A stretch of DNA of 64,000 bases from Limnohabitans lacus (lineage in GTDB: Bacteria > Pseudomonadota > Gammaproteobacteria > Burkholderiales > Burkholderiaceae_C): positions 62,001-126,000 of the forward strand of contig NZ_JASGBH010000004.1 of NCBI RefSeq assembly GCF_030053395.1, read 5' to 3'. The first letter of the stretch is position 1; every line of letters begins with the position of its first letter. The notes below the pieces were generated by a model that was given only the letters and a program-made list of their open reading frames with translations, ran no database searches and had not been told where the DNA came from. Position numbers and translations under genes: made by a program. Positions 45,288 through 58,301 of the stretch are shown here, piece after piece.

Positions 45288-45812
45288 TCAGACTTTCCAC
45301 TTTTCCAAGAGCTTTTCGGGGCGCATGCTGTCATACGGCTCGAAAGGTTGGTGGATCCATGGGTTTGTGGGCAGGTCTTCGATCGAGTAATCGGGCTTGA
45401 AGGTCGACACACCTTTGGTCCAGATCACTGCGGAGCGCAGCTCGGTGATCGGCTTGTAGTTGTTTTTCAACTGATCGACCACGGCACGCAGGGTGTGGCC
45501 AGTGTCAGCCAAGTCGTCCACCAGCAACACGCGGCCAGCGATCTCCCCTTTGGGGGTGGTGATGAAACGGGCGATGTCCAGGTGACCTTGCACGGTGCCG
45601 GCGTCGGCGCGGTAGGAGCTGGTGGACATGATCGCCAGAGGCTTGTCGAATACACGCGACAAGATGTCGCCCGGGCGCATGCCGCCACGGGCCAGGCACA
45701 AGATGGTGTCGAATTCCCAGCCAGATTGGTGGATCTTGATGGCGAGTTTTTCGATGAGGTTGTGGTACTCATCGTAGCTCACGTACAGGTGTTTGCCGTC
45801 TTCGGTCAACAT
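45288..45812 (-). CDS. Purine-type phosphoribosyltransferase
   Basis: A 174-residue type I PRTase. The PRPP-binding motif VLLVDDLADTGHTLRAVVDQ is near residue 93, the pyrophosphate loop CLARGGMRPGDILSR near 39, and the base-specificity C-terminus ends in NPWIHQPFEPYDSMRP. It resembles xanthine/hypoxanthine-guanine PRTases, so a Gpt-like purine salvage role is likely. The position directly downstream of purA supports purine metabolism. Confidence 0.87.
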   Translation of the reverse strand: MLTEDGKHLYVSYDEYHNLIEKLAIKIHQSGWEFDTILCLARGGMRPGDILSRVFDKPLAIMSTSSYRADAGTVQGHLDIARFITTPKGEIAGRVLLVDDLADTGHTLRAVVDQLKNNYKPITELRSAVIWTKGVSTFKPDYSIEDLPTNPWIHQPFEPYDSMRPEKLLEKWKV

Positions 45813-45864
45813 GGGGTTGCTCCAGTCAAAGGGTCAGTGAAGGTTTTAAAAAAGGGGCCACGCT

Positions 45865-48371
<2,507 letters not shown>

Positions 48372-48386
48372 GGGATTGGAGGGGGA

Positions 48387-48432
48387 CTGTTAAAACAGAG
48401 ATTTTACCGGCTTGCAGGCCGGTTTTCCGGCC
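48387..48432. promoter_or_regulatory. Cluster of overlapping hairpins before hisZ
   Basis: Three perfect inverted repeats occupy the 67-base spacer: CTGTT-AA-AACAG (48387-48398), ACCGGC-TTGCAG-GCCGGT (48406-48423) and GGCCGG-TTTT-CCGGCC (48417-48432). The last two share bases and cannot form together. Possible attenuation or mRNA processing; function not shown. Confidence 0.4.
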
Positions 48433-48438
48433 CAAGGC

Positions 48439-48624
48439 TCAGGAAACCGACCAAAGCAACAACAAGCCTGCGAAGACCATGAAGAGTCCGAAAAACCGGA
48501 TTTGACCGTCTTGCAGCTGCAAAAGCTGCTCAAACAGCCGCCTCCAGCGCAGCGGCGAGACCATGGGCATCAGGCCCTCCAGGATGAGCATGAGGCCCAG
48601 AGCCAACAGGAGGGTTTCGCTCAA
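48439..48624 (-). CDS. DUF2065 small membrane protein (YjeT-like)
   Basis: A 61-residue protein with two hydrophobic helices, LLLALGLMLILEGLMPMVSP and FFGLFMVFAGLLLLWSV, separated by the conserved basic loop RWRRLFEQLLQLQDGQIR. This is the DUF2065/YjeT pattern. It sits 3 bases after hflC, as in many Proteobacteria. Function unknown; a tie to the HflKC-FtsH membrane protease is suggested by synteny only. Confidence 0.88.
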   Translation of the reverse strand: MSETLLLALGLMLILEGLMPMVSPLRWRRLFEQLLQLQDGQIRFFGLFMVFAGLLLLWSVS

Positions 48625-48627
48625 GAC

Positions 48628-49527
48628 TTACTTTCTGGGGGCTGCGCCTGCACCAGCGCCGCGCATGGCCTTGAAAAAGTCAGAGCTGCCGGGGTCGAGC
48701 ACCATCACGTCGGACTTGTTGGCAAACGTGGTTTTGTAGGACTCCAGGCTGCGGTAGAACTGCGCAAACTGAGGGTCTTTGCCAAAGGAATCGGCATAAA
48801 TGCGTGCGGCTTGGGCATCGCCCTGCCCTTTGATTTTTTGGGCTTCGCGGTAGGCATTGGCCACGGTCACATCGCGTTGACGTTCGGCATCGGCGCGGAT
48901 TTTTTCGCCCTCGGCACCACCGGTTGAACGCAGCTCGTTGGCCACGCGCTTGCGCTCGGCCTCCATGCGGCGGTAAACCGACTCGGTGATGGCGTCCACA
49001 TAATCGGCGCGGCTGATGCGCACATCGACCACGTCCACGCCCCAAGGCTTGCTGCCTTTGACCACTTCGAGCACGGCGCGCTTGACGTCGTCCATCAGAG
49101 CTTCGCGCTTGAGGGACAGCAATTCTTTGACGGTGTGCTTGTTGATCTCTTCTTGGAAGGCGTTGCGCACCACACGGTTGAGTTGGTTGGCGCCGGACTT
49201 TTCGTCCAAGCCGACGTTGCGGATGTAAGCCTGCGGGTCGCTGATGCGCCAGCGCACATACCAGTCGATCACCACGCGCTGCTTTTCAGCCGTGAGCATG
49301 GGCTCGGTGTCGGGGCTGTCCAAGGTCAACAAACGCTTGTCGATGTAGTTGACGTTTTGCAGGGGGGGCGGCAGTTTGAAGTGCAGGCCCGGTTCGGTGA
49401 TCACTTCCTTGATCTGGCCCAAGGCGTAAACCACGCCAAACTGGCGCTGGTCCACCACGAAGACGGTGGAGCTCAGCAGTGCGAACGCCACGAGCAGGCT
49501 GGATATCCAAAATCCAATGCGGTTCAT
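48628..49527 (-). CDS. hflC: FtsH protease modulator HflC
   Basis: A 299-residue SPFH/prohibitin-domain protein. One N-terminal membrane helix (ISSLLVAFALLSSTVFVV) is followed by the band-7 domain: VDQRQFGVVYALGQIKEVIT, RVVIDWYVRWRISDPQAYIR, VDVVDVRISRADYVDAITES, and a coiled-coil ERQRDVTVANAYREAQKIKG. It forms the periplasmic HflKC complex that regulates FtsH. It follows hflK by 12 bases. Confidence 0.95.
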   Translation of the reverse strand: MNRIGFWISSLLVAFALLSSTVFVVDQRQFGVVYALGQIKEVITEPGLHFKLPPPLQNVNYIDKRLLTLDSPDTEPMLTAEKQRVVIDWYVRWRISDPQAYIRNVGLDEKSGANQLNRVVRNAFQEEINKHTVKELLSLKREALMDDVKRAVLEVVKGSKPWGVDVVDVRISRADYVDAITESVYRRMEAERKRVANELRSTGGAEGEKIRADAERQRDVTVANAYREAQKIKGQGDAQAARIYADSFGKDPQFAQFYRSLESYKTTFANKSDVMVLDPGSSDFFKAMRGAGAGAAPRK

Positions 49528-49539
49528 GTTCTGTTGTCC

Positions 49540-50853
49540 TTATCGTGGATCGCGGTCACGCGAGCGCAAAGCATCGCGGGAGCGGCTGTCTGCAGGGTTG
49601 GCGGCAGGTGCGGCTGGGCTTGCATTGCCCGAAGATTCGGCGGCAGGCACAGGCGATTGAGCGACTTGCTGCAAGATCTTGTCGAGTGGCAGATAAAGCA
49701 TGTTCGAGCCCTGCTTGCTGTCCACCAGAACCTTGGTCACATTGGCGTAAATCTGCTGCATGGTGTCCGTGTACAGACGGTCACGCATGACTTGAGGGGC
49801 CTTTTGGTACTCAGGCAAGATCAACTTGAAACGCTGGGCATCGCCTTCGGCTTGGGCCACGATTTTTTCGCGGTAAGCATCGGCCTCTTCTTTCAAGCGC
49901 GACGCAGCGCCGACGGCGCGAGGAATCACGTCGTTGGCATAGGCTTGCGCTTCGTTTTTGGCGCGCTCGCGCTCTTGACCGGCTTTGAGCACATCGTCAA
50001 AAGCGGCTTGCACTTGCTCGGGTGGGCGCACGCCACCTTGCTGCAAGTTGATGCTGACCACCTCGATGCCGACCTTGTAGCGGTCAAGGATGGACTGCAT
50101 TTTTTCGCGCACGCGTGGGGCAATCTGGTCGCGTTCTTCGGCCAGGGCCGAGTCCATCTTCATCTTGCCGACCACTTCACGCACCGCGGTTTCTGCCGAC
50201 TGCACCACGGCTTCGGTCGGGTTGCGGCTCTCAAACAAATAAGCACGCGCATCGTTCAAGCGGTACTGCACGGCGAATTTGATCTCGACGATGTTTTCGT
50301 CTTCGGTCAGCATGGCCGATTCGCGCAGGCCGGTGGCCTTGATGACCGTGTCACGGCCAATGTCCACCGAGCGGATTTGTGAGACATAGACCAGCTCTTG
50401 ACGCTGGAAGGGGTAAGGCATGCGCCAGTTGAAACCCGCGCCCACCGTGGAGTGGTATTTGCCAAACTGGGTGATGACCGCTTGCTGGCCTTCTTGCACG
50501 ATGAAAAATCCGGTACCCAGCCAAACCAGGAGCGCTGCGGCGAGGATCACGCCCAAGCCGAGGTTTTTCAAAAAGCCGGGCATGGCAGGACCGCCCGAAG
50601 GTCCACCAGATCCACCTTGAGGGGATTGCCCACCGCCCTTGCCACCCAACATCTGGCCAAGCTTGCGGTTGAAATCGCGCCACAACTCGTCCAGGTCAGG
50701 CGGGCCGCTTTGCGGATTGCCACGACCTTGGGGCGCTTGCGGCCAGCCCTCGGGTTTGTTGCCGGGTGGCGTTTCGCCAGCAGGTTTGTTGCCCGTGTCG
50801 CCCGATGACTTGTCGTCATCGCGGCCCCAGCGGGGGTCATTCAGATTGAACAT
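49540..50853 (-). CDS. hflK: FtsH protease modulator HflK
   Basis: A 437-residue SPFH protein. The cytoplasmic N-terminus MFNLNDPRWGRDDDKSSGDT continues into a Pro/Gly-rich stretch. The membrane helix is LGLGVILAAALLVWLGTGFF. The band-7 core has VQEGQQAVITQFGKYHSTVG and SINLQQGGVRPPEQVQAAFD. The C-terminal tail is Ala/Pro-rich. The start at 50853 follows the usual HflK N-terminus; no clear ribosome-binding site is visible, and an in-frame ATG at 50910 exists. Confidence 0.93.
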   Translation of the reverse strand: MFNLNDPRWGRDDDKSSGDTGNKPAGETPPGNKPEGWPQAPQGRGNPQSGPPDLDELWRDFNRKLGQMLGGKGGGQSPQGGSGGPSGGPAMPGFLKNLGLGVILAAALLVWLGTGFFIVQEGQQAVITQFGKYHSTVGAGFNWRMPYPFQRQELVYVSQIRSVDIGRDTVIKATGLRESAMLTEDENIVEIKFAVQYRLNDARAYLFESRNPTEAVVQSAETAVREVVGKMKMDSALAEERDQIAPRVREKMQSILDRYKVGIEVVSINLQQGGVRPPEQVQAAFDDVLKAGQERERAKNEAQAYANDVIPRAVGAASRLKEEADAYREKIVAQAEGDAQRFKLILPEYQKAPQVMRDRLYTDTMQQIYANVTKVLVDSKQGSNMLYLPLDKILQQVAQSPVPAAESSGNASPAAPAANPADSRSRDALRSRDRDPR

Positions 50854-50966
50854 GCCGCGGATCTTTGCAGGGAGCAAGGACCATCGCAGGGCTGGCAGTT
50901 GAAAATTCATGGTGAGGTGTCTTGGTCAGAATGACGAAATGGCATTGTGCCGAATTCAGAAGGCGT

Positions 50967-52154
50967 TCAAGCCTCATCGGCCAGATATTCCCCGTTCAAA
51001 TCACGGGGATCCTGGATTTCAGGCGCTGCGGGTGGCATGGCGGCTTTGACGATCTCAGACAAAGCGGTGCGCAAAATGTCCAGCCCTTTGCCCGATTGGG
51101 CGCTGACAAAAACGCGCGGCACCGGCTGGCCATCGAGCTCGTACGTGTCTTGCAGCTGCACAGGGTAGCGCTCGGCGTCCAGCGCATCGAGTTTGTTGAA
51201 GACCAGCAGTTGAGGCACCGAGTCAGCCCCAATTTCTGCCAGCACCTTTTGCACCTCGACCAACTGCTCCGGGAAATCGAGGTTGGCGGCGTCCACCACA
51301 TGCAGCAACAAATCGGCTTCGGTCGCTTCTTGCAAAGTGGCTTGGAACGCCTCCACCAGACCGTGTGGCAGGTCACGGATGAAGCCCACCGTGTCGGACA
51401 AAGACACGGAGCGCCCCGCCTCGCCCAGGTACAACTGGCGCGTGGTGGTGTCCAAGGTCGCAAACAACTGATCGGCGGCATAAGCACGCGCTTTGACCAG
51501 CGCATTGAACAAGGTCGACTTGCCCGCGTTGGTGTAACCCACCAGTGAAATATTGAAAGTGTCGCGCCGCTCACGCTGGCGGCGCTGGGTGTTGCGCTGT
51601 TTCTTGACTTTGGTCAGGCGCTCTTTGGTGCGTTTGATGGCCTCACCAATCATGCGGCGGTCCAACTCGATCTGGGTTTCACCCGGGCCGCCACGCAAGC
51701 CAATGCCACCGGTCTGCCGCTCCAGGTGCGACCACCGTCGCACAAGCCGGGTGCTCAGGTATTGGAGTTTGGCCAGTTCAACTTGCAATTTGCCCTCGTG
51801 GCTGCGGGCGCGTTGGGCGAAAATTTCCAGGATCAGCAAGGTGCGGTCATTGACCGGCAAGCCCATGTGCCGCTCCAGGTTGCGCTGCTGAGCCGGGCTC
51901 AAAGCTTGGTCAAACAAGACCTCCTTGGCGCCGTGCATCAAGGCCAATTCTTTGATTTCATCGGCCTTGCCAATGCCCACGAACAGGGCTGGGTCAGGCG
52001 CTTTGCGCTTGCAAGTCAGGCGCGCCACGGGCTTGAGGCCACCAGATTCGGCCAAAAGGCCCAGCTCTTGAAGCTCCGCATCGAAATGCGGCAGCCCAAA
52101 GTCAACGCCGACCAATAAGGTCGGCGCTGGCGTCTTGGAGGAAGTGTCGTTCAA
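50967..52154 (-). CDS. hflX: Ribosome-associated GTPase HflX
   Basis: A 395-residue HflX/Obg-family GTPase that splits stalled 70S ribosomes. The N-terminal HflX domain has VGIGKADEIKELALMHGAKE and FDQALSPAQQRNLERHMGLP. The linker is GGIGLRGGPGETQIELDRR. The G domain has G1 GYTNAGKSTLFNALVKA (about 205), G3 DTVGFIRDLPHGLVEAF and G4 NKLD. Start codon appears to be TTG (52154) with no clear Shine-Dalgarno; it is 41 bases after hfq. Confidence 0.94.
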   Translation of the reverse strand: MNDTSSKTPAPTLLVGVDFGLPHFDAELQELGLLAESGGLKPVARLTCKRKAPDPALFVGIGKADEIKELALMHGAKEVLFDQALSPAQQRNLERHMGLPVNDRTLLILEIFAQRARSHEGKLQVELAKLQYLSTRLVRRWSHLERQTGGIGLRGGPGETQIELDRRMIGEAIKRTKERLTKVKKQRNTQRRQRERRDTFNISLVGYTNAGKSTLFNALVKARAYAADQLFATLDTTTRQLYLGEAGRSVSLSDTVGFIRDLPHGLVEAFQATLQEATEADLLLHVVDAANLDFPEQLVEVQKVLAEIGADSVPQLLVFNKLDALDAERYPVQLQDTYELDGQPVPRVFVSAQSGKGLDILRTALSEIVKAAMPPAAPEIQDPRDLNGEYLADEA

Positions 52155-52195
52155 TGTGAGAAAGCACCCTTGGCCCTTTCAGGCCAGGGGGCAGA

Positions 52196-52441
52196 TCAAG
52201 CTGTGATTTCGCCTTCGCCGGGCGTGTTGAAGGTCACAGAACGACCGGGAACGATGGTGGAGATGGCGTGCTTGTAGACCATCTGGGTCACGGTGTTGCG
52301 CAACAAAACCACATATTGGTCAAACGATTCGATCTGACCTTGCAGCTTGATGCCGTTGACCAAATAAATCGAGACAGGCACGTGCTCGCGGCGCAGTGCG
52401 TTCAAGAAAGGGTCTTGCAGGAGTTGGCCTTTGTTGCTCAC
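52196..52441 (-). CDS. hfq: RNA chaperone Hfq
   Basis: An 81-residue Sm-like protein that pairs small RNAs with mRNAs. Sm1 motif region: [20 protein letters not shown] and [20 protein letters not shown]. Sm2: the segment [12 protein letters not shown], which contains the YKHA (K-H) nucleotide pocket. The C-terminal tail is short, as usual in Betaproteobacteria. The start is GTG at 52441 with GGAG upstream (spacer AATATC). A TTGAAA hexamer near 52504-52509 on the minus strand is a possible -35 of a private promoter. Confidence 0.96.
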   Translation of the reverse strand: MSNKGQLLQDPFLNALRREHVPVSIYLVNGIKLQGQIESFDQYVVLLRNTVTQMVYKHAISTIVPGRSVTFNTPGEGEITA

Positions 52442-52530
52442 GATATTCTCCGTGTTCAGAAGTTTTGGAAGTTGTGACCTTACCACAGGCAGGTCGCGGG
52501 TCTTTTCAAGAAATCCCTATTTCCCGACGG

Positions 52531-53871
52531 TCAATGGGATTCTTTGTCGGCGTAGGGGTTGTTGGCGGTCTTCATCTCGATGCGCAACGGCGTACCCGAC
52601 AAATTGAAAGCCTTGCGAAAGCGCCCTTCCAGAAACCGCTTGTAGGACTCGGTCACGTGTTCGAGCGAATTGCCGTGGATCACGATCACCGGTGGATTCA
52701 TGCCACCTTGGTGCGCATAACGCATCTTGGGTCGGAACATGCCGCCACGCTGGGGGCTTTGGAACTGCACGGCCTCGAGCAACAAACGCGTCAAGATCGG
52801 GGTGCTCATCTTGCACATCGCCGATTTATGGGCTTGCACAATCGAATTCCACACTGGGCCCAAGCCTTGACGTTTTTTGGCCGAGATGAAATGGATGTTG
52901 GCAAAGCTCAGAAATGGCAAACGCGTTTCGATGGATCGCTGCACCAACTGGCGTTGGTACTCGTCGACAGCGTCCCATTTGTTAACGGCCAGCACCATGG
53001 CACGGCCACTCTCGAGCGCAAAACCGGCGATGTGGGCATCTTGGTCGGTGACGCCCTGCTCTGCGTCCAGCAAGAGCAAGACCACATTGGCCGATTCCAC
53101 CGCTTGCAGCGTTTTGACAACTGAAAACTTCTCGATCGCCTCAAAGACCTTGCCTTTGCGGCGCAAGCCCGCGGTGTCAATCAATTCGAACTTTTGGCCG
53201 TCGCGCTCAAATGGCACGCTGATCGCGTCGCGGGTGGTGCCCGGCATGTCAAAGGCCACCAAGCGCTCTTCGCCCAACCAAGTGTTGATCAGGGTGGATT
53301 TGCCCACGTTGGGGCGTCCTGCCACCGCCAGTTTGACGATGCTGGTGTCTTCTTCGGATTCCTCGGGGTCTTCGGGCAAATGCAAAGGCTCCAGCGCCAG
53401 ATCCACCAAGCCCCGAATGCCCTGCCCGTGCGCCGCCGAAATGGCCAGCACATCGCCCAAGCCCAGTTCATAAAACTCGGAGATCTGTATGCCTTGCAAC
53501 ATGCCCTCGGCCTTATTGGCCACCAGCAAGGTGGGCTTGCCCACCCGGCGCAGGTATTTGGCAATGTCATGGTCCTGTGCCGACAAGCCGCCACGGGCGT
53601 CGACCACAAAGATCACCACATCGGCTTCGGCCACCGCTTGCTGCGTTTGCTTGGCCATTTCCTTGTAAATGCCGCTGCCGGCATCGGGCTCGAAGCCGCC
53701 CGTATCGATCACGATGTACTCGTGCTTGCCTTGCTTGCCTTGACCGTAATGACGGTCACGGGTCAGACCCGCAAAATCGGCCACGATGGCGTCCCGGCTC
53801 TTGGTGAGACGGTTGAACAGCGTGGATTTGCCCACATTGGGGCGGCCCACCAGGGCCAAAACGGGTTTCAC
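52531..53871 (-). CDS. der: Ribosome biogenesis GTPase Der (EngA)
   Basis: A 446-residue double-GTPase acting in 50S subunit maturation. First G domain: [20 protein letters not shown] (residues 6-25), [10 protein letters not shown] and NKAEG. Second G domain: [20 protein letters not shown] (about 184), [20 protein letters not shown] and NKWD. The C-terminal KH-like domain contains [20 protein letters not shown]. Start codon is GTG at 53871. Directly follows bamB, as in many Proteobacteria. Confidence 0.96.
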   Translation of the reverse strand: MKPVLALVGRPNVGKSTLFNRLTKSRDAIVADFAGLTRDRHYGQGKQGKHEYIVIDTGGFEPDAGSGIYKEMAKQTQQAVAEADVVIFVVDARGGLSAQDHDIAKYLRRVGKPTLLVANKAEGMLQGIQISEFYELGLGDVLAISAAHGQGIRGLVDLALEPLHLPEDPEESEEDTSIVKLAVAGRPNVGKSTLINTWLGEERLVAFDMPGTTRDAISVPFERDGQKFELIDTAGLRRKGKVFEAIEKFSVVKTLQAVESANVVLLLLDAEQGVTDQDAHIAGFALESGRAMVLAVNKWDAVDEYQRQLVQRSIETRLPFLSFANIHFISAKKRQGLGPVWNSIVQAHKSAMCKMSTPILTRLLLEAVQFQSPQRGGMFRPKMRYAHQGGMNPPVIVIHGNSLEHVTESYKRFLEGRFRKAFNLSGTPLRIEMKTANNPYADKESH

Positions 53872-53890
53872 TTGAAAATATTCCGATCCA

Positions 53891-55024
53891 TCATTGAGGG
53901 CGGTAACCGAACACGCCCCCGGTGCGTGTCACCACCACCAAAGTTTGATCCACCGCCACGGGGCGGCCGACGATGGCACTGCCATCTGTGGCCACACGCA
54001 GCAGCGGTTTGCCGTCTTGACGCGACAGAAAGTGCAGCAAGCCGTCACTGTCGCCCAGCACCACGGAGCGTCCCAGCACCAACGGCGCGCTCAAGCCGCG
54101 AAAACGCAAGCCTTCTTGTGACCAAGCGGTTTGGCCTCCTTGACGTTGCCAGGCGTGGACTTTGCTGTCCGACTCGGCACCAAAAATCAAGGATTCATCC
54201 CCAGCAAGACCGGTGTGGCCCTGGGAGGTTCTTGACCACAGATTGCTGCCGCGGGTGGCATCGACGCAAGCCACCGCCGACTGGAAAGCGCGTGCGCAAA
54301 CGGTGTTGCCCAAACGGTCAGCTCCGGCCACCAAATCCACCAAACGCTCCACCTCGTTGGTGCCACGCGAGGTGGCCAAAAGGGTTTCCCAACGTGTTGC
54401 ACCGTTCAGGGGGTTCAAGGCGGCCATGCGACCACCCCAGCCCACCAGCAAGTTGTCTCCAAACGGCATCAGCAAGCCGGCCTGGTTGAGCACAAGCGGC
54501 TCGCCAGTACGTTGCTGGGACCAGATTTTTTGACCTGAAGCCCCGTCCAAGGCGGTCACCGTGCGGTCTGCGCCGAGCACGAAAACCCGACCACCCGCCA
54601 CCAAAGGCGGCGTCAAGGACAGGGCCGACAAGGCGTAACGCCAGACGACTTTGCCGCTCTCGATGGCCACCACTTCATTGCGCTGAGTGACCACGGCGTA
54701 GCGTTGACCGTCGCCACCGACACCAGCTTGGATGGTGTCGGTCAGTTGAAGACGCCAAATGTCTTTGCCCGTGAGACCATCAAGCAAGGCCACTTGGCCA
54801 TTGTTGGAGGCCACGGCCACACGACCAGATTGCACCGATGCCAACAATGGTGATGTGACGGGGCCCACGGCATTGGTCCACACCTTTTGGATGGCCAACT
54901 CGCCAGAGACAGCAGGCAGCGGCGCCGGCTTGGGTTTATCTGGTGTGCCGGAGCATGCAGACACCAAGGCCAACAGCCCACTGACGAGCCCCACACGAAC
55001 CCAAGTCTGCATCATGACATTCAC
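53891..55024 (-). CDS. bamB: Outer-membrane assembly lipoprotein BamB
   Basis: A 377-residue beta-propeller lipoprotein of the BAM complex. Signal and lipobox [14 protein letters not shown] give an acylated Cys. PQQ-type blade repeats follow: [56 protein letters not shown] and [16 protein letters not shown]. Starts with GTG overlapping the yfgM stop (GTGA), or at ATGs 9 or 12 bases later. The yfgM-bamB-der order is conserved. Confidence 0.94.
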   Translation of the reverse strand: MNVMMQTWVRVGLVSGLLALVSACSGTPDKPKPAPLPAVSGELAIQKVWTNAVGPVTSPLLASVQSGRVAVASNNGQVALLDGLTGKDIWRLQLTDTIQAGVGGDGQRYAVVTQRNEVVAIESGKVVWRYALSALSLTPPLVAGGRVFVLGADRTVTALDGASGQKIWSQQRTGEPLVLNQAGLLMPFGDNLLVGWGGRMAALNPLNGATRWETLLATSRGTNEVERLVDLVAGADRLGNTVCARAFQSAVACVDATRGSNLWSRTSQGHTGLAGDESLIFGAESDSKVHAWQRQGGQTAWSQEGLRFRGLSAPLVLGRSVVLGDSDGLLHFLSRQDGKPLLRVATDGSAIVGRPVAVDQTLVVVTRTGGVFGYRPQ

Positions 55025-55686
55025 TTTTTCGTCTCCACAGCGGCTTGCGGGTCAACCCCCAAAGCGTTGAGCTTGGCTTGGACCAAACGGCGGTAATCGG
55101 CTGCATCGGCCAACTTGTTCCAAGCCAACTGGTAGGCCACCACAGCCTCTGCCAACTGACCTTTGGCTTGCAAAACGTCACCGCGCAGATCAGCTGCTAA
55201 GCCACTCATGGCGGGCGTGAATTCAGAACCCAAGACTTTCAAAGCCTCGTCATAAGCCTTGGCATCCAAATGCAAACCAGCCAAACGCAGTCGGGCCACA
55301 TCGCGGTATGCCGGATCAGCGGCCTTGTCAGCCACACCCGCCAAAGCCGCGCGGGCTGCATCGGTCTTGCCTTGAGACTGCAAACTCTTGGCCGCCAACA
55401 AAGCGGACTGTTGTGCAAATTGGGTGGAGCCGAACTTGTCTTGCATATCAGCCAAGCTGCGCTCTATGCGGCTGAGCTCACCAGAGGCCACTGCACGCTC
55501 GACTTCGTCGAACAAAGCCGAAGCCTTGACCGATTGGGTGCGCTGCCAGTACTGGTAGCCATTCCAGGCGGCATAACTGCCCAATACGGCAATCAAGAGC
55601 CAAGAAATAAGGTTACCCCAGGACTTCCAGAAGTGCTTGAGCTGGTCAAGTTGTTCTTGTTCTTCGAGGTCGAGTGCGTTGGACAT
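55021..55686 (-). CDS. yfgM: YfgM/ancillary SecYEG translocon-type TPR protein
   Basis: A 221-residue inner-membrane protein with the YfgM opening LDLEEQEQLDQLKHFWKSWG, one helix (LISWLLIAVLGSYAAWNGYQ), and a periplasmic TPR-like domain rich in Ala/Leu helices (SALLAAKSLQSQGKTDAARA, LAADLRGDVLQAKGQLAEAV). In E. coli YfgM links the Sec translocon to periplasmic chaperones. Sits between hisS and bamB, as expected. Confidence 0.91.
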   Translation of the reverse strand: MSNALDLEEQEQLDQLKHFWKSWGNLISWLLIAVLGSYAAWNGYQYWQRTQSVKASALFDEVERAVASGELSRIERSLADMQDKFGSTQFAQQSALLAAKSLQSQGKTDAARAALAGVADKAADPAYRDVARLRLAGLHLDAKAYDEALKVLGSEFTPAMSGLAADLRGDVLQAKGQLAEAVVAYQLAWNKLADAADYRRLVQAKLNALGVDPQAAVETKK

Positions 55687-55689
55687 GGT

Positions 55690-57039
55690 TCAGGTCTTGC
55701 TGTGCGCGGATGAAGGGGTCGATTGTAGGCTCTGGGCCCAATCGGCAATGTGTGACAAGGGCTCCGTGCGTTGGGCGCCTTCGCCATCGCGCAAGGATTT
55801 GACGGTCACCTGACCTTGAGCCAATTCATCGGCACCAAAAATCAAGGCAAAACGGGCGCCACTGCCATCGGCTTTCTTGAACTGGGACTTCATGCTGCCC
55901 ATGCCCTCCGCCGAGCCCGCGTGCATCTGAGCGCTGATGCCTTGCGCGCGCAAGGTCTGCAAGACCTGCATGGCCAAGGGCACGGCAGTGGTGTCGGGAA
56001 TGATGGCGTAAACATCCGGTACAGGAACTGAAACAAATTCGCCCTGCTCTTTGATGAGTTCGAGCACACGCTCGACCCCCAAGGCCCAGCCCACGGCTGG
56101 CGAGGGTTTGCCGCCGATTTGCTCGATCAAGTAGTCATAGCGGCCACCGCCACAAATCGTGCCTTGCGAGCCCAAGCTGGTGGTGATGAACTCAAAAACG
56201 GTCAGGTTGTAGTAATCCATGCCCCGCACCAAACGCGGGTTGATGCTGTAGGGCACGCCGTTGACGTCCAAAATGGCTTTGACCGCATTGAAGTGCGCCA
56301 AAGACGCTTCACCCAAAAAGTCCAGCAATCGAGGGGCTGCCTCGACCACCGGCTGCATGGCAGGGTTCTTGGTGTCAAGAATGCGCAGCGGATTGCTGTG
56401 CAAACGGCGCTTGGCCTCCTCATCGAGCACATCGCTGTGCTTTTCAAGGTGGGCAATCAAAGCGGCACGGTGGGCCTGTCGTTCGGCAGGTTGACCCAAG
56501 CTGTTGAGTTCCAGGCGAACGTCTTTCAGACCGAGTTGCTTCCACAAGTTGGCCGCCAACAAAATCAGCTCAGCATCCACCTCCGGGCCACCAAAGCCCA
56601 GCACCTCGGCGCCGATTTGGTGGAATTGACGATAACGACCGCGCTGTGGGCGCTCATGTCGGAACATGGGGCCCATGTAATACAGGCGCTTGCCGCCTTC
56701 GTAGAGCAGGTTGCGCTCTACCACCGAACGCACCAAACCGGCGGTGCCTTCTGGGCGCAAGGTCAGTTGCTCACCGTTGAGGCGGTCTTCGAAGGAATAC
56801 ATTTCCTTTTCAACGATGTCGGTCACCTCGCCCAAGCCCCGCACAAACAAGGCGGTCGGCTCCACGATGGGCAAACGGACATTGCGGTAAGCGTATCGGG
56901 CCATCAAATCGCGCACTTGGCCTTCCAGCCACTCCCAGCGCGCCGAGTCTGGCGGCAGGATGTCGTTCATGCCTTTGACGCCCGTCAGTTTCTGGGCCTT
57001 GCTCAATTTGGGGGCGTTTTCTTTCGCAGCGTCGCTCAT
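55690..57039 (-). CDS. hisS: Histidyl-tRNA synthetase
   Basis: A 449-residue class II synthetase charging tRNA-His. Motif 1 region [20 protein letters not shown], motif 2 [20 protein letters not shown], HisA motif [17 protein letters not shown], His[21 protein letters not shown] and motif 3 [15 protein letters not shown] are all intact. The C-terminal anticodon-binding domain covers about residues 350-435. Overlaps ispG by ATGA. Confidence 0.96.
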   Translation of the reverse strand: MSDAAKENAPKLSKAQKLTGVKGMNDILPPDSARWEWLEGQVRDLMARYAYRNVRLPIVEPTALFVRGLGEVTDIVEKEMYSFEDRLNGEQLTLRPEGTAGLVRSVVERNLLYEGGKRLYYMGPMFRHERPQRGRYRQFHQIGAEVLGFGGPEVDAELILLAANLWKQLGLKDVRLELNSLGQPAERQAHRAALIAHLEKHSDVLDEEAKRRLHSNPLRILDTKNPAMQPVVEAAPRLLDFLGEASLAHFNAVKAILDVNGVPYSINPRLVRGMDYYNLTVFEFITTSLGSQGTICGGGRYDYLIEQIGGKPSPAVGWALGVERVLELIKEQGEFVSVPVPDVYAIIPDTTAVPLAMQVLQTLRAQGISAQMHAGSAEGMGSMKSQFKKADGSGARFALIFGADELAQGQVTVKSLRDGEGAQRTEPLSHIADWAQSLQSTPSSAHSKT

Positions 57040-58301
57040 TTTTTCTCGGCAGATCCTGAACCAAAACGGTTCTCAATGTAGTTTTCAACCAGCACCTGGA
57101 ACTCTTGGGCGATGCCTTCACCGCGCAGGGTCAGGCGCTTTTCACCGTCGATGAACACAGGTGCGGCTGGGGCTTCACCGGTGCCGGGCAAACTGATGCC
57201 GATGTCAGCGTGTTTGCTTTCACCGGGGCCATTGACGATGCAACCCATGACGGCCACCTTGAGGTTCTCAACCCCTGGGTAGCGGCCACGCCAAACGGGC
57301 ATCTGGGCACGCAGGAAATCGTCGATTTGCTTGGCCAATTCTTGAAAGGTGCTGCTGGTGGTGCGGCCGCAACCGGGGCAAGCGGTGACGCTGGGCACAA
57401 AAATGCGCACGCCCAGCGACTGCAATATTTCGGAAGCAATGACCACCTCTTGGGTGCGGGCCTCGCCAGGTTGGGGCGTCAACGAAACGCGGATGGTGTC
57501 GCCAATGCCTTCTTGCAACAAGATGGACAAAGCGGTGGCCGAAGCCACTGTGCCCTTGGTACCCATGCCGGCCTCGGTCAGGCCCAAATGCAAGGCGTAA
57601 TCGCAACGACGGCCCAACTCACGGTAAACCGAGATCAAATCCTGAACACCCGAAACTTTGCACGACAAGGCAATCTGAGATCCGTCCAAGCCCATGGCTT
57701 CGGCCCGCTGTGCCGATGAAATGGCCGAGGTGATCAAAGCCTCGTACATGACCTGTCGGCCCTCCCAGGGCTGGGTGCGTTGGCTGTTTTGGTCCATCAG
57801 CTCAGCCAAAAGTTCTTGATCCAAACTGCCCCAGTTCACACCGATGCGAACGGGCTTGTTCCAGCGCATGGCCGCTTCGATCATTTGACCGAATTGCACA
57901 TCGCGTTTGTCGCCTTTGCCCACGTTGCCGGGGTTGATGCGGTACTTGGACAGCGCCTCAGCGCATGCCGGGTAGTCGGTCAACAAGCGGTGCCCGTTGT
58001 AGTGAAAGTCACCAATCAACGGCACATCAATGCCCATCTTGTCGAGCTGATCGCGAATCAGCGGAACCGCTTCGGCTGCTTCTGGCGTGTTCACCGTGAT
58101 GCGCACCATCTCGGAGCCCGCCAAAGCCAACTCTTTGACTTGGATGGCGGTACCGATCACGTCCACCGTGTCGGTGTTGGTCATCGACTGCACACGGACT
58201 GGGGCGCCGCCACCGACAGTGACGACCCGAGAGCCCCACACTACCCGGGACTGACGGCTGATGCGACTGGCAGGCGCCGCGATGGCGATGGGATTGTTCA
58301 T
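57036..58301 (-). CDS. ispG: 4-hydroxy-3-methylbut-2-enyl diphosphate synthase IspG
   Basis: A 421-residue iron-sulfur enzyme of the MEP isoprenoid pathway (MEcPP to HMBPP). The TIM barrel has [20 protein letters not shown] and [20 protein letters not shown]. The cluster cysteines are in [20 protein letters not shown] and [20 protein letters not shown]. The intermediate insert seen in some lineages is absent. Overlaps rodZ and hisS by four bases on each side. Confidence 0.96.
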   Translation of the reverse strand: MNNPIAIAAPASRISRQSRVVWGSRVVTVGGGAPVRVQSMTNTDTVDVIGTAIQVKELALAGSEMVRITVNTPEAAEAVPLIRDQLDKMGIDVPLIGDFHYNGHRLLTDYPACAEALSKYRINPGNVGKGDKRDVQFGQMIEAAMRWNKPVRIGVNWGSLDQELLAELMDQNSQRTQPWEGRQVMYEALITSAISSAQRAEAMGLDGSQIALSCKVSGVQDLISVYRELGRRCDYALHLGLTEAGMGTKGTVASATALSILLQEGIGDTIRVSLTPQPGEARTQEVVIASEILQSLGVRIFVPSVTACPGCGRTTSSTFQELAKQIDDFLRAQMPVWRGRYPGVENLKVAVMGCIVNGPGESKHADIGISLPGTGEAPAAPVFIDGEKRLTLRGEGIAQEFQVLVENYIENRFGSGSAEKK

